In this document: positions 19,111 to 27,923 of the stretch, one piece after another
How positions within the stretch are numbered: position 1 is the first letter of the stretch
Layout: each line of letters starts with the position of its first letter
Position numbers and translations under genes: made by a program
The notes under the pieces: model-generated
What the model saw: only the letters and a program-made list of their open reading frames with translations
What the model was told of the DNA's origin: nothing
Databases searched by the model: none
DNA from: Halococcus saccharolyticus DSM 5350
GTDB lineage: Archaea; Halobacteriota; Halobacteria; Halobacteriales; Halococcaceae
Reading direction: 5' to 3'
DNA: 64,000 nt
NCBI RefSeq assembly: GCF_000336915.1
Contig: NZ_AOMD01000014.1
Coordinates: 1 to 64,000 of the forward strand

Positions 19111-20433
19111 CTACGCCGACTCGATTTCGACGTACCGTACCTGCACGTCGACCGGACCGGGATCGACGATCACTCCCGGGAAATCGAGTGTCCCGAGTGC
19201 GCCGTCGATGCGTTGATCGAGCGGTGCGGCGAGACTCGCCGATTCGCTATCCGGCGGTTGGCCGACGACGACGGTCACGTTCGTCGGTTCACGTGGCGGG
19301 ACGGGATCGTCGTAGCCGAACTGGACGTTGAGGAGCGTGAGCTGCTCGTACTCGGGTTGGTCGAGGAGTTCCTCGACATCGCCCCGAACCTCCTGTTCGA
19401 ACGTCGCGGTGCGGTAGGAGTCGTAGGTCACGACGCCGAGAAAGAGGGACAGAACGAGGATCGCGGCCACTAGCGCGCCGACGCGCTTGCGGGTGGCGCG
19501 CCGCGCGGTATCCTCCTTGAACCAGTGGTCTGGCCGATAGCCTCGATACCAGAGCACCGCGAGCGCGGTTACGTTGATCGAGAGCACGTTCACGAGCACC
19601 AGCACTGTGGATCCGAGCACGGTCCCGGGCAGCCCCCACGCGATCCCGATCCCGATCACGCCGAGCGGCGGGACCAGCGCCGCCGCGATCATCACGCCGA
19701 CGATCGCGGCCGACACGCCCGAGGCAAGGCTTGCCGCGCCCGCCACGCCCGCCCCGAGCGCGACCGCGAGCGAGAGGAAGTCCGGTGTGAGCCGCCCCCT
19801 GACTTGGCTGATCGCGAGCACGTCGGTGCCCGGTGGGATCACGTTCGTCACTCTGGCGAGGCCGGCGAACGCGGTGGCGGCGACGATCGCAATGGCGAGC
19901 CCCACGGCTTGGAGTCTGAGCCCCGTGCGGAACATCTCGCGATCGTCGACCACGGTCCCGACGGCGGTCGACATCGCCGGACCGATCAGCGGCGCGATCA
20001 CCATCGATCCCACCACCACCGCCGGCGAGTCGAGCAGGAGGCCGGCGGTGGCGACCACCGCACTCACGATCGTCATCACAAGATAGGTTCCGGTGGTAGG
20101 AACGAGCTCTCTGGCACGTGCGTGAAGCTCCTCGCGTGCGATCCGCTTGTCGGTGTCTTCCTCGTCGTAACGTTCTTCTAGCTGGTCGAATCGGCGTGAA
20201 ACCACGGTTTCGGCATCGAGAACGACAGTGTAAGCGTCCTCGTCGATCCCGGTCTCGCGGAGCCGATCGAGCACTGGCTCGACCGCAGTCGTCGGCAATG
20301 GAAAGGAAACCACTCCGGTGAACTCCCGGCCACTCGTCTCCTCGGTCAGCACGTAGTCGATTCCCTCGTCGTCGAGGGTGCGGAGGATCGCTTCGCGCTT
20401 GCCTGCCGGGATCGTCACCTGGACCAGTCGCAC
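19111..20433 (-). CDS. DUF389 / TIGR00341 family membrane protein
   Basis: A 440-residue protein. A soluble ferredoxin-like N-terminal domain (MRLVQVTIPAGKREAIL) of about 110 residues precedes a DUF389 membrane core with motifs PAVVVGSMVIAPLIGPAM and VGVMIAAALVPPLGVIGIG, in all about six to seven helices. A soluble C-terminal domain follows the last helix (KRVGALVAAILVLSLFLG). The family is widespread in haloarchaea and has no assigned transport substrate. The start is unambiguous. Convergent with the 49-aa ORF. Confidence 0.85.
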   Translation of the reverse strand: MRLVQVTIPAGKREAILRTLDDEGIDYVLTEETSGREFTGVVSFPLPTTAVEPVLDRLRETGIDEDAYTVVLDAETVVSRRFDQLEERYDEEDTDKRIAREELHARARELVPTTGTYLVMTIVSAVVATAGLLLDSPAVVVGSMVIAPLIGPAMSTAVGTVVDDREMFRTGLRLQAVGLAIAIVAATAFAGLARVTNVIPPGTDVLAISQVRGRLTPDFLSLAVALGAGVAGAASLASGVSAAIVGVMIAAALVPPLGVIGIGIAWGLPGTVLGSTVLVLVNVLSINVTALAVLWYRGYRPDHWFKEDTARRATRKRVGALVAAILVLSLFLGVVTYDSYRTATFEQEVRGDVEELLDQPEYEQLTLLNVQFGYDDPVPPREPTNVTVVVGQPPDSESASLAAPLDQRIDGALGTLDFPGVIVDPGPVDVQVRYVEIESA

Positions 20434-20504
20434 ACGCGGTGCTCTCGGCGGATGGTCAAATATCCGTGGATGTACTGTTGGTCAGATACCGTGCTTTTGG
20501 TGGC

Positions 20505-20690
20505 AGTGGCGCGCGGGAGCAAAGCGACTCGCGCGAGGTCTGCACGAGCGGTACGAGGCGCGAACGGAGTGAGCGCCTCGATGCGAACGGGGAGCATAGC
20601 GACCCGTGAGCGAAGCGAGTACAGGCTCGTCAGAGCGGCGCTCTGACGGTGGATGAGCGGAGCGAGCGGCGCGAGCGGAGCGAATCGGTT
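20505..20690. repeat. GAGCG-rich palindromic repeat region upstream of engB
   Basis: The stretch is dense in GAGCGA/GCGAG words and inverted repeats. CGAGGCGC at 20554-20561 pairs with GCGCCTCG at 20573-20580, and CGTCAGAGC at 20628-20636 pairs perfectly with GCTCTGACG at 20640-20648 across a three-base loop. Similar words recur on the other side of engB. Such GAGCGAAGCGAG-type elements are common between haloarchaeal genes. The remainder of the 20434-20850 gap holds no gene, only a short open stretch at about 20740-20814 (DELAAVSEFEATLFNDF) that may be a gene remnant. Confidence 0.7.
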
Positions 20691-20850
20691 GGGGAGGGCG
20701 TGGCCTGCGACCTCTCATTTGCGTCGTGATTCGTCACAGACGAGTTGGCTGCCGTCTCCGAGTTCGAGGCAACGCTGTTCAACGACTTCCGGCCGAACGA
20801 ATGCGACACTCGGTAGGGAGAGTTAACCGATCGCAACCGGTACACCAGTC

Positions 20851-21468
20851 ATGTTCGAGGGACGCCCGAATCGCGGCGCGGAGATCGTCTTCTGCGGTCG
20901 GTCGAACGTCGGCAAGTCCACGCTGCTCCGCGAGCTCACGGGGCACGACTTCCAGACTGGACAGAAACCAGGTGTGACGCGCTCGCCCGGCCACTACGAC
21001 TGGAACCCCGAGGATTTCGTGCTTACCGATCTTCCGGGATTCGGGTTCATGTCCGGCGTTCCGGATGAGGACCGTGAGCGGATCAAGACCGACGTCGTCC
21101 AGTACATCGAAACCCACGCTGAGAAAATCCTCGTGGGAGTGCTCGTGATCGACGGCAAGAGCGCCGTCGATATCATCGATCGCCATACAGAGCGCGGTGA
21201 CATCCCTCACGACGTCGAACTGTTCGATTTCCTCCGCGACGTCGGAATCCCCACCGTGGTCGCGGTCAACAAGATGGACAAGGTCGACGACCGCGACGAG
21301 CGGCTGAACGCCATCTGCGAGCGCCTCGGCCTCCCCTCGCCGTGGCAGCAGTGGCAGGACACGATCGCACCGGTGAGCGCGAAACGCGGCTCGATCGGCC
21401 CACTGACCGACGCGATCGGTTCCCATCTCCACGAACAGAAACGTGACGACCTCCTGAAGTTCTTCTAG
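20851..21468 (+). CDS. engB: GTP-binding protein EngB
   Basis: A 205-residue EngB/YihA-type GTPase. G1 is GRSNVGKST at residues 16-24, the switch region reads [10 protein letters not shown]3 is DLPGFGF, G4 is NKMDK and G5 is SAKRG. In bacteria the protein takes part in large ribosomal subunit assembly and is linked to division; the archaeal role is presumed similar. It is monocistronic and flanked on both sides by palindromic GAGCG-rich repeats. Confidence 0.92.
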   Translation: MFEGRPNRGAEIVFCGRSNVGKSTLLRELTGHDFQTGQKPGVTRSPGHYDWNPEDFVLTDLPGFGFMSGVPDEDRERIKTDVVQYIETHAEKILVGVLVIDGKSAVDIIDRHTERGDIPHDVELFDFLRDVGIPTVVAVNKMDKVDDRDERLNAICERLGLPSPWQQWQDTIAPVSAKRGSIGPLTDAIGSHLHEQKRDDLLKFF

Positions 21469-21486
21469 AACCCACCTTTTCCTTCG

Positions 21487-21516
21487 GGGGTTCGCTCGCT
21501 ACGCTCGCTCAACCCC
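21487..21516. repeat. Inverted repeat downstream of engB
   Basis: GGGGTT at 21487-21492 pairs with AACCCC at 21511-21516, enclosing CGCTCGCTACGCTCGCTC, itself partly palindromic. More CGCTC words follow at 21541-21580. It may end the engB transcript or be a dispersed repeat of the same kind as that upstream of engB. Bases 21580-21753 carry no gene. Confidence 0.55.
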
Positions 21517-21753
21517 TCGCAAAAATCTGGACCAAAAACACCCGCTCGCTCACTCGCTCCGCTCGATCGCTCGCGGTGCGATCGCTGGCGCTTTCCACGA
21601 CCGCAACTGCACCGCCCGAGCCCTCGGCCGCGAGGTGCGAGCGGAGAGGAACGACCCGCGAGCCGCGAAACGCCTTTGCCCTCGACCCACCAGGTCCGCA
21701 ACCGCACCGCTTTCCGCACGCGATCGGACGACGAGCGAAAATCCATCACCGAC

Positions 21754-22632
21754 TCAAATCGTTCCCGAGTGTGGCGGCGGGAGCAGGACTTCCGTATCGG
21801 GGTGAGCGGCGCGCCACTCGCCCCACGTGGTGAACGACGAGGGCACGATCGTGAGTGTCTCGCCGGTTTGTGGTCCACAGATCGCCCGTGCGAGGATCTG
21901 ACTCCAGTAGCTCCGGGTCGCGAGGTCGTACATCACGAGGTTGCCGTTGTTCCTGATCGCTGCGTCGGTTCGGTTGCCGTGTGCGGCCCCGAACACCTGT
22001 CCCTCGGCCTCGCTCGCGGCCTCGTACACCCGAGGAGCCTGCCAGAGCAGTCCGGAGACGCCGAAGATCGTCTCCTGGCCGTTCACCCTGCGCTCGGCGA
22101 CGAGGCCGCTCTGACAGAGCGGACAGTACGTGACGATCACCGGACCGGCGAGGTCGTCGCCGGACGAGGCCTGACGAGTCTTCGAGGCCGGCTCGATTAC
22201 GTCGTTCACGATTTCGTGGACCCACAGCACCGACAGCGGGTACGCACGCGGCGTCTCGCCAGCCAGCCCGATGACCGTCTGTTCGTCGGCCAGCCCGGTC
22301 TGGTCCCGGAAGTAGTACTTCTCTTCGGCGTCGATCCCGGACCAATCGGTGGCGAACGCGGGTTCAGTGACGGCGTCGATACCGAAGTCCTCGTTTATCT
22401 CCTCGGTACAGACGTCCGACGGCAATCCCTCTTCGGCCAGCGAGTCGATGGACACCGCTTCGGTGGTGGTGGATGCTGCGGTGGTCCGAGCGTCGCCCGG
22501 ATCGGTCGGCGCAGTGGACGCGTTCGACACGTCGGCATCGGTGTCTCGATCGCCGATCAGACCGCCGAGACAACCCGAAATTCCGAGGGCGGGAACCGTA
22601 CCGACGCCCGTGAGGAACCTCCGGCGGTTCAT
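21754..22632 (-). CDS. DUF3179 domain-containing Tat lipoprotein
   Basis: A 292-residue exported protein. The signal MNRRRFLTGVGTVPALG carries a twin-arginine motif and ends in the lipobox GISGC (Cys at about residue 21), so it is a lipid-anchored Tat substrate. A Thr/Asp/Ala linker of some 45 residues precedes the DUF3179 core, with VIGLAGETPRAYPLSVLW, VIVTYCPLCQSGLV and FGVSGLLW; the CPLC pair is the conserved cysteine motif. The function of DUF3179 is unknown. It is divergent from the following small gene. Confidence 0.85.
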   Translation of the reverse strand: MNRRRFLTGVGTVPALGISGCLGGLIGDRDTDADVSNASTAPTDPGDARTTAASTTTEAVSIDSLAEEGLPSDVCTEEINEDFGIDAVTEPAFATDWSGIDAEEKYYFRDQTGLADEQTVIGLAGETPRAYPLSVLWVHEIVNDVIEPASKTRQASSGDDLAGPVIVTYCPLCQSGLVAERRVNGQETIFGVSGLLWQAPRVYEAASEAEGQVFGAAHGNRTDAAIRNNGNLVMYDLATRSYWSQILARAICGPQTGETLTIVPSSFTTWGEWRAAHPDTEVLLPPPHSGTI

Positions 22633-22730
22633 GATCCGTTTCGGTGCCCCACCCGCTTAGCCCGTTCGCGCTCGGGCGGCGTCGGCTCACAACCCCTACA
22701 CCGAAGACGACGGAGCTCCTCGATCGAGTC

Positions 22731-23003
22731 GTGAGCGGGTACATCATCGAGATCAAACCGTCCGCCCGGCGAAGCAGTCGAGTCGCCGGCGAGTGGGTCC
22801 ACGAATCCGGCCCACGACGACGGTTCGCATCGAAGGCACTCGCCCGCGAGTGGGCTCGGACGGCGAGCGCCGACGAACCCGTCTGGGTGCAGGACGTTCC
22901 GGCCCACGATCCGAGTCCGGTCGATGGCTATCTCGTCGGCGGCCGGCGCACCACCGGTTCCCGGGCCACGGCAGGCAGCCAGTCGTCGCTCGACGGCGAG
23001 TAA
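22731..23003 (+). CDS. Conserved small protein, unknown function
   Basis: A 90-residue soluble protein with a GTG start (MSGYIIEIKPSARRSS). It reads as strand-helix-strand: YIIEIKP, then RFASKALAREWARTAS, then EPVWVQDVP, with a polar C-terminal tail. The in-frame start at 22644 is rejected because it sits at the divergent DUF3179 start. No family recognised. Confidence 0.6.
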   Translation: MSGYIIEIKPSARRSSRVAGEWVHESGPRRRFASKALAREWARTASADEPVWVQDVPAHDPSPVDGYLVGGRRTTGSRATAGSQSSLDGE

Positions 23004-23045
23004 GCCGAACACGACGCTTTTGCCCCCATAGCGCGAACCGCGAGC

Positions 23046-23252
23046 ATGGCCGAATCACCGGGCGAGCCAGCGATGAGCCGAAAGCGCGCGGCCCTCGCCG
23101 TGCTCCCGTTTCTCCTGATCGGGCTGACGGGACTCGTATTCGTGCTCCGATCGGGTCTCGATTTACTGTGGGGGCTCGCCATCCTGCCACCGATCCTGTT
23201 CACCTGTGTCCTCGCGTGGATCGCCTTTCGAAGCGGCTTCGCGGATCGATAG
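23046..23252 (+). CDS. Small membrane protein with two transmembrane helices
   Basis: A 68-residue protein. After a polar N-terminus and a basic MSRKR segment it has two helices, AALAVLPFLLIGLTGLVFVL and LLWGLAILPPILFTCVLAWIAF, and a short tail. A second in-frame ATG at 23073 is possible; CTTTTGCC about 30 bases before 23046 supports the first. It ends 46 bases before the tRNA gene. Function unknown. Confidence 0.65.
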   Translation: MAESPGEPAMSRKRAALAVLPFLLIGLTGLVFVLRSGLDLLWGLAILPPILFTCVLAWIAFRSGFADR

Positions 23253-23298
23253 CTCGAGCAGCACGAGCGCAGCGCTATCGAGTTGCTGTGTCGAGAAG

Positions 23299-23383
23299 CG
23301 CCGGGGGTGAGATTTGAACTCACGAGTCCGTGAGGACAGTTGCTTTCGAGGCAACCGCCTTGGCCAGGCTAGGCTACCCCGGC
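23299..23383 (-). tRNA. tRNA-Ser (CGA anticodon)
   Basis: An 85-nucleotide class II tRNA on the minus strand. The acceptor stem GCCGGGG pairs with CCCCGGC; the anticodon arm is GTTGC-CTCGAAA-GCAAC, giving anticodon CGA, which reads serine UCG. A long variable arm (GTCC...GGAC) and the T arm GTGAG-TTCAAAT-CTCAC follow. The discriminator is G, and CCA is not encoded. There is no sign of an intron or of an integrated element at its 3' end. Confidence 0.95.
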
Positions 23384-23472
23384 TTCACCGACCGTTCGCC
23401 CGACGCCACTTTATTGGTTTCGATCTCGCACGCATCGCCATCGATAAGCGGCTCGGTTCCGGGAGTGTGCGC

Positions 23473-24435
23473 ATGGAAGCCACGGACGCGGCCGTTGCGG
23501 ATGCAGGTGAGGACATCGACACGGTGCTCGATGCGCTCTCCGCGACCGTCATCGCCGATCGGGAGCTCTTAGAAACCGTGCTGCTCGGCGTACTCGCCCG
23601 CGGCCACGTCCTGCTGGAGGACGTCCCCGGCACCGGGAAAACCCTGATCGCCCGGAGCGTCGCCCGCACGCTCGGACTCAGCTTCTCTCGCGTGCAGTTC
23701 ACTCCCGACCTCCTGCCCGCGGACGTGACCGGCACGCACGTCTACAACGAGGGCACCGGCGAGTCCGAGTTCTCGTCCGGTCCGGTGTTCGCGAACGTCG
23801 TCCTTGCCGACGAGATCAACCGTGCGCCGCCGAAGACCCAGGCCGCGTTGTTGGAGGCGATGGAGGAGCGTCAGGTCACTGCCGACGGTGAGACCCACGA
23901 CCTCCCCGAACCGTTCTTCGTGCTCGCCACCCAGAACCCCGTCGAGATGGCGGGCACGTTCGAACTCCCCGAGGCCCAAGTCGATCGATTCCTCGTCAAG
24001 ACTGCCATCGGCTATCCCGACGAGGCTGGCGAGACCGAACTCCTCCGTCGACGAGCCGACCGAGATCGTCGGAGTCCGACCGCAAACGAGGTGCTCTCGA
24101 CCGACGAGGTGCGTGCGCTCCAGGACGTTCCCGAGTCGATTCGCGTCGAGGAGGACCTGCTCGAGTACATGGTCGCACTGTCGCGGGCGACCCGCGAGCG
24201 CTCCGAATGTGACGTTGGCGTGTCGCCCCGCGGGACCCAGCGGCTGTTCGAGGCCACCCGCGTTCGAGCAGTGCTTTCGGGCCGCGAGTACGTTACCCCC
24301 GAGGACGTCAAGCGGGTCACGCGGTCGGTGCTCGCCCATCGGCTCGTGCTCACGCCCGACGCCGCCGTCGAGGGTGTCGACAAGCGAAGCGTGATCGAGG
24401 ACGTGCTCGACGAGGTGCCGGTCCCGACGGTCTGA
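23473..24435 (+). CDS. MoxR-family AAA+ ATPase
   Basis: A 320-residue ATPase of the MoxR group. Walker A is DVPGTGKT (residues 50-57), Walker B with the MoxR extension is VVLADEINRAPPKTQ, followed by ALLEAMEERQVT, and sensor 1 is FVLATQNP. The C-terminal lid domain includes GVSPRGTQRL. MoxR ATPases act as chaperones for metal insertion or complex assembly and are normally encoded beside DUF58 and DUF4129 proteins; here that cluster lies about 2 kb away in the opposite direction with a lipoprotein gene between. The start at 23473 excludes an N-terminal extension that runs over the tRNA. Confidence 0.9.
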   Translation: MEATDAAVADAGEDIDTVLDALSATVIADRELLETVLLGVLARGHVLLEDVPGTGKTLIARSVARTLGLSFSRVQFTPDLLPADVTGTHVYNEGTGESEFSSGPVFANVVLADEINRAPPKTQAALLEAMEERQVTADGETHDLPEPFFVLATQNPVEMAGTFELPEAQVDRFLVKTAIGYPDEAGETELLRRRADRDRRSPTANEVLSTDEVRALQDVPESIRVEEDLLEYMVALSRATRERSECDVGVSPRGTQRLFEATRVRAVLSGREYVTPEDVKRVTRSVLAHRLVLTPDAAVEGVDKRSVIEDVLDEVPVPTV

Positions 24436-24546
24436 GCAACAGACCGACGACACTCCACGGGAACGAGCGGTCCCGAAGCACCTGCCAGCGAACCACGACC
24501 GCCGTAGGACGACCCAGATCTCGCCTCTCACAGTAGTCTGTTCGGA

Positions 24547-24690
24547 ATGAGCGATGTCCTGCCGTTACGGTTTGGCACAGCACATTCTGATCAGTGGTAT
24601 CCGATTCCAGAAGTGGTGTTTCCGATCGAAGACGGTCTGTGCTTTGTGGCCCTGGATCGATACGGGCTGGAAAGTATACATTCCTATTAG
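24547..24690 (+). CDS. Possible 47-residue ORF in a 438-base gap
   Basis: An ORF encoding a peptide that starts MSDVLPLRFGTAH and contains PEVVFPIEDGLCFVALDRYG. It looks protein-like, but codon use is less GC-biased than in neighbours. It may be a remnant of a longer gene. The rest of 24436-24873 is AT-richer than the surroundings and contains nothing else that can be supported. Confidence 0.25.
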   Translation: MSDVLPLRFGTAHSDQWYPIPEVVFPIEDGLCFVALDRYGLESIHSY

Positions 24691-24873
24691 AGTCGCGCGT
24701 CCTCCCACACTTTCCAGCATTGATTGCTACTGATAACGTACCGTTAGATATCAGCCACTCGAACGAGGTGCAGACGATTCGATCGATTTTACCCGTCTGA
24801 CGACCCGACGAGCCTGAAACAGTCCGAAACGATGTGGAACGAGTGAAGCGTTCATGATCTGGTAACTCATGGT

Positions 24874-25911
24874 ATGGGTGCTGAGAACATGTCCAAGAAA
24901 ATTTTCGGCGAGAGCGGTACAGTCTTCCCGTCTAGACGCGTGCTCGCGGTCGGCCTCGTCGCACTGGCGTTGGTGCTCGCCGGCTGCGGCGGTGGCGGCG
25001 ACGGTGGCGGAAATGGAACCGCCGGTGAGGCCACCGATGCAGCTGGTGAAACGACCGCAGCGGCGGATGAAGCAACTGAGGCAGCAGACGAGACGACCGA
25101 GATGGATGAGACGACTGAAGCAGGTGAAACGACCGAGGCAGCGGAGACTACCGAAGCAGGCGAAACGACAATGGGCGAGACAACGATGGGTGAGACGACC
25201 ATGGCCGAGACGACGGCAATGAATGGGTCGGGTGGGATGGATGGCAACGCTTCGCTTCGCGTGGCGCACATGTCTCCTGACGCACCGAACGTCGACGTCT
25301 ACGTCAACAACGAGACGTTCCTCGAAGACGTGCCCTTCGGTACGATCAGCAACTACACCTCGGTGCCGCCGGGCGAGTACGCTGTAGCGATCACGGCTGC
25401 CGGTAATCGGAGCGCCGAAGTCTTCAGCGGTAACGTCACCGTTGAGGAGGCCGCGTACACGGTGACCGCGACGGGTGAGATCAGCGAAGATGCCGAAACG
25501 AGCTTCGCGCCGCTGATCCTCGAAGACGAGGCCGCTTCCGGCGAGAACGCTTCAGTCCGAGTGGTTCACGTGTCACCGGATGCAGGACCGGTCGACGTAA
25601 CCGTGAACTCGACGGGTGCCGCGATTGCCGACAACGCCACCTTCGGTAACGCGACCGATTACGTTGAGGTCCCCGCTGGCGATTACACTCTCGATATCCG
25701 TGGTGCGACCGCGGACAATGACGGTCCGATCGTGGCGAGCGTTGACGTGAGTGTCGAGGGCGGCACCGCCTACAGCGCGTTCGCTGCGGGCTACGTGGCT
25801 CCCGATGATGCTCCAGCCGACACACCGTTCGAGGTCATCCTGACGACCGATGGCATGACCGCCTCGATGTCGAACGGAACCGCAGCAACCACGACCGAGG
25901 CCGAATCCTGA
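24874..25911 (+). CDS. DUF4397 domain lipoprotein with Glu/Thr repeat linker
   Basis: A 345-residue secreted lipoprotein. The signal peptide is hydrophobic with the lipobox LAGC (RRVLAVGLVALALVLAGC). A linker of about 75 residues is almost all Ala, Glu, Thr and Gly, with repeated AGETTE and MGETT units. Two DUF4397 modules follow, each opening with the same motif: VAHMSPDAPNVDVYVN and VVHVSPDAGPVDVTVN. The domain resembles cell-surface Ig-like folds; ligand unknown. A second in-frame ATG at 24889 (MSKKIFGESG) is an equally good start. It lies between the moxR-like gene and the convergent DUF58 cluster. Confidence 0.85.
   Translation: MGAENMSKKIFGESGTVFPSRRVLAVGLVALALVLAGCGGGGDGGGNGTAGEATDAAGETTAAADEATEAADETTEMDETTEAGETTEAAETTEAGETTMGETTMGETTMAETTAMNGSGGMDGNASLRVAHMSPDAPNVDVYVNNETFLEDVPFGTISNYTSVPPGEYAVAITAAGNRSAEVFSGNVTVEEAAYTVTATGEISEDAETSFAPLILEDEAASGENASVRVVHVSPDAGPVDVTVNSTGAAIADNATFGNATDYVEVPAGDYTLDIRGATADNDGPIVASVDVSVEGGTAYSAFAAGYVAPDDAPADTPFEVILTTDGMTASMSNGTAATTTEAES
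25021..25221 (+). repeat. Low-complexity coding repeat (Ala/Glu/Thr linker)
   Basis: The linker of the DUF4397 lipoprotein is built from variants of a GARACGACN-type unit, ending in three near copies of MGETT (25171-25221). Internal similarity would allow length change by slippage. Confidence 0.7.
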
Positions 25912-26097
25912 GCAGCACCGGCCGGTCGAACTGATATCTCAACCGAAGCCGGTACGGCCGATCGTGGCCGCCGGCACGAATTTTTCGCAGGGCAAAAGGG
26001 GGCAGCTACGTCGCTGTGGGACAGCACTACCGAGTCGGCAGACAAACAGCCGAATCCGATCGCTCCAAAGACGGACTACACGGACGCCATCGTCGGA

Positions 26098-26604
26098 TCA
26101 CGGCCGGAGCACGACGACCAGCACCACCGCCCCGCACAGCAGCGCGATCGGGACGAGCGCCGTTCCGCCATCGGCGGTGCGGAAGAGTACCATCCCGATC
26201 ACCGCCGGGATCGCTGCCGTCACGACGCTCGCCCCAGCATGGACGAGTTCGAGGCGCGCGGTGCCGGCCTCGCGCCCGAGTTCCTCGCCAACGTCGATCC
26301 CGAAGGTGGCGATGTCCCACGCGACCACTGCAGCGGCGGTGGCGAACACCACCGCGACTGCGGGCGCGCCCACGAGTCCAGCGAGAACAACACCACAGAA
26401 CAGCCCCGCGCCGCCGAGCGTGACGGCGGTCCGCCAGCCACGGACGAGACCGAGCCCCACGAGCACGAACCCGAGACCCCCGGCCGCGAGCGAAACGGTG
26501 CTGACGGCGAGCGCGAGCGTTCCCAGGAAGCTCGTGGCGAGCGCGAGTCCGACGCTGATCCGTGCGGGCGAGTCGTCGATCGGCGGCGTAGCGGTCGCGC
26601 TCAC
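26098..26604 (-). CDS. Multi-pass membrane protein of the DUF58 cluster
   Basis: A 168-residue protein with about four to five hydrophobic helices and a short polar N-terminus (MSATATPPIDDSPARIS). Its ATG overlaps the TGA of the DUF58 gene (ATGA), so it is the last gene of the DUF4129-DUF58 operon. Small membrane proteins in this position are usual in haloarchaeal clusters of this kind. No catalytic motif is seen. Confidence 0.7.
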   Translation of the reverse strand: MSATATPPIDDSPARISVGLALATSFLGTLALAVSTVSLAAGGLGFVLVGLGLVRGWRTAVTLGGAGLFCGVVLAGLVGAPAVAVVFATAAAVVAWDIATFGIDVGEELGREAGTARLELVHAGASVVTAAIPAVIGMVLFRTADGGTALVPIALLCGAVVLVVVLRP

Positions 26605-27923
26605 GCTGAGCCTCCCGCACGGGCGAGTGCCGTCGCCAACGGCTCGTCACGCCAGTCAAGTGCCGGAATCCCCGCACTCCGGAGGGTCGACAGGCGAAGT
26701 CGCCGTTCGGTGCGGGCCAGTCGGCGGCCGGGCGTCCCGTCGCTCGTGGAATCTGGACTCACGACCGTCACGCGGTGGCCGGCGGCGTCGAACCGCTGGA
26801 GGAGACGGACTACACTGTCGTCACACAGTGGCGAATACACCACGAGCTGGGCGTCATCCGGCAGGCGGCGGCGAAGGCGTCGCGCTTGGATCGAGGAATA
26901 GAACGGCGCGTCGGGCGGCGTGGGCGCGAGTGCGGGATGGGTCGCCAATAGCTCCTGTACTTGTGCGCGATGAGCTGTACCCGCACCGGGCGCGAGCCAG
27001 CACGGCTCGGGCGAGAGTGCCGCGATCCCCACCCGGTTCTCCTCGCTGGTGAGCACGTCGTACAGCGCGCCGGCAGCCCGGATGGCCCGCTCGACGGCGC
27101 TCTCGGCCTCGGGGCCAGGCGCTCTGTAGGCCTCCTCGCGGGCGTCGATCAGGAGCACGACCGACGCGGCGCGCTCCTCGCGGAAGTCGACGGTGGCGAG
27201 CTCGCCGGTTTTCGCCAGCCCGTTCCAGTCGATCCGTGAGAGTGGATCGCCCGGCCGATACTCGCGAGTGGTGTGGAACGCGACGCCGCTCCCGCCGATC
27301 TCGGTCAGCACGCGCCCCGGCTGGCCGGTGGTTTGCGCCCGGAGCGGGAGTTCGCCAGCGGCGTCGAGGCTCGGTACACAGGTGATCGGGGTGGCGTCGG
27401 CACGGACCCGACACACGCGCTCGGCCGTTCCGCTGACGTCCCGGGCCACCGCGAGTGCCGGCTCGAACGTGTGTTTCCCGCGCGTGGCGGTCACGTCGTA
27501 CGAGAACGCCGTCGACTCGCCGGGTCGGAGTGCGGTCCCGAGCCGTGGCGAGTCGGACGTGGCGGTTAGTCCTGGTGGAACGCCATCGATCAGTCGGAGA
27601 TCCGGGAGGGACGATTCGCCGGTGTTCGTCACTTCGACTGTGACCGTCACCACCTCGTCTGGGTCGGGATCGGCGTCGCTCACCGATCGTTCGAGCGCGA
27701 GAGAAATCTCCGGCGGACGCGCGGCGCGTGCGAGCGCGGCGAACGCGACCCCGACCGTCCCCGCAACCACGAGCGCCGGCTGGCTGGCGAGGACGCCCGC
27801 CGCACCCGCCACCAGCGCGAGCGCGCTCACGCCGCGCCACCGCTCGGTCCGGCGGGTGGCAGTCTCGTTCGGTCCGAGTTCGGCGTAGCCCTCGCTCGCC
27901 TGGGTCGACTCGGTGGCCATCAT
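26601..27923 (-). CDS. DUF58 domain-containing protein
   Basis: A 440-residue protein. Two N-terminal transmembrane helices (SALALVAGAAGVL and ALVVAGTVGVAFAALA) are followed by a beta-sandwich region (TVEVTNTGESSLPDL) and the DUF58 core with REYRPGDPLSRIDWNGLAKT and a vWA-like fold (ASVVLLIDAREE). DUF58 proteins partner MoxR ATPases. It starts at ATG 27923, overlapping the upstream stop by four bases (a second ATG follows directly at 27920), and ends by overlapping the next gene, so the cluster is translationally coupled. Confidence 0.88.
   Translation of the reverse strand: MMATESTQASEGYAELGPNETATRRTERWRGVSALALVAGAAGVLASQPALVVAGTVGVAFAALARAARPPEISLALERSVSDADPDPDEVVTVTVEVTNTGESSLPDLRLIDGVPPGLTATSDSPRLGTALRPGESTAFSYDVTATRGKHTFEPALAVARDVSGTAERVCRVRADATPITCVPSLDAAGELPLRAQTTGQPGRVLTEIGGSGVAFHTTREYRPGDPLSRIDWNGLAKTGELATVDFREERAASVVLLIDAREEAYRAPGPEAESAVERAIRAAGALYDVLTSEENRVGIAALSPEPCWLAPGAGTAHRAQVQELLATHPALAPTPPDAPFYSSIQARRLRRRLPDDAQLVVYSPLCDDSVVRLLQRFDAAGHRVTVVSPDSTSDGTPGRRLARTERRLRLSTLRSAGIPALDWRDEPLATALARAGGSA

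Noticed and set aside
20740-20814. Short stretch reading DELAAVSEFEATLFNDF before engB
   Set aside because: It looks protein-like, but has no start codon in frame after the preceding stop and is only 25 codons. It may be a gene remnant; not called.
24594-24800. 68-codon plus-strand frame after the MoxR gene
   Set aside because: No haloarchaeal codon bias and no domain; it overlaps the somewhat better 24547-24690 frame.
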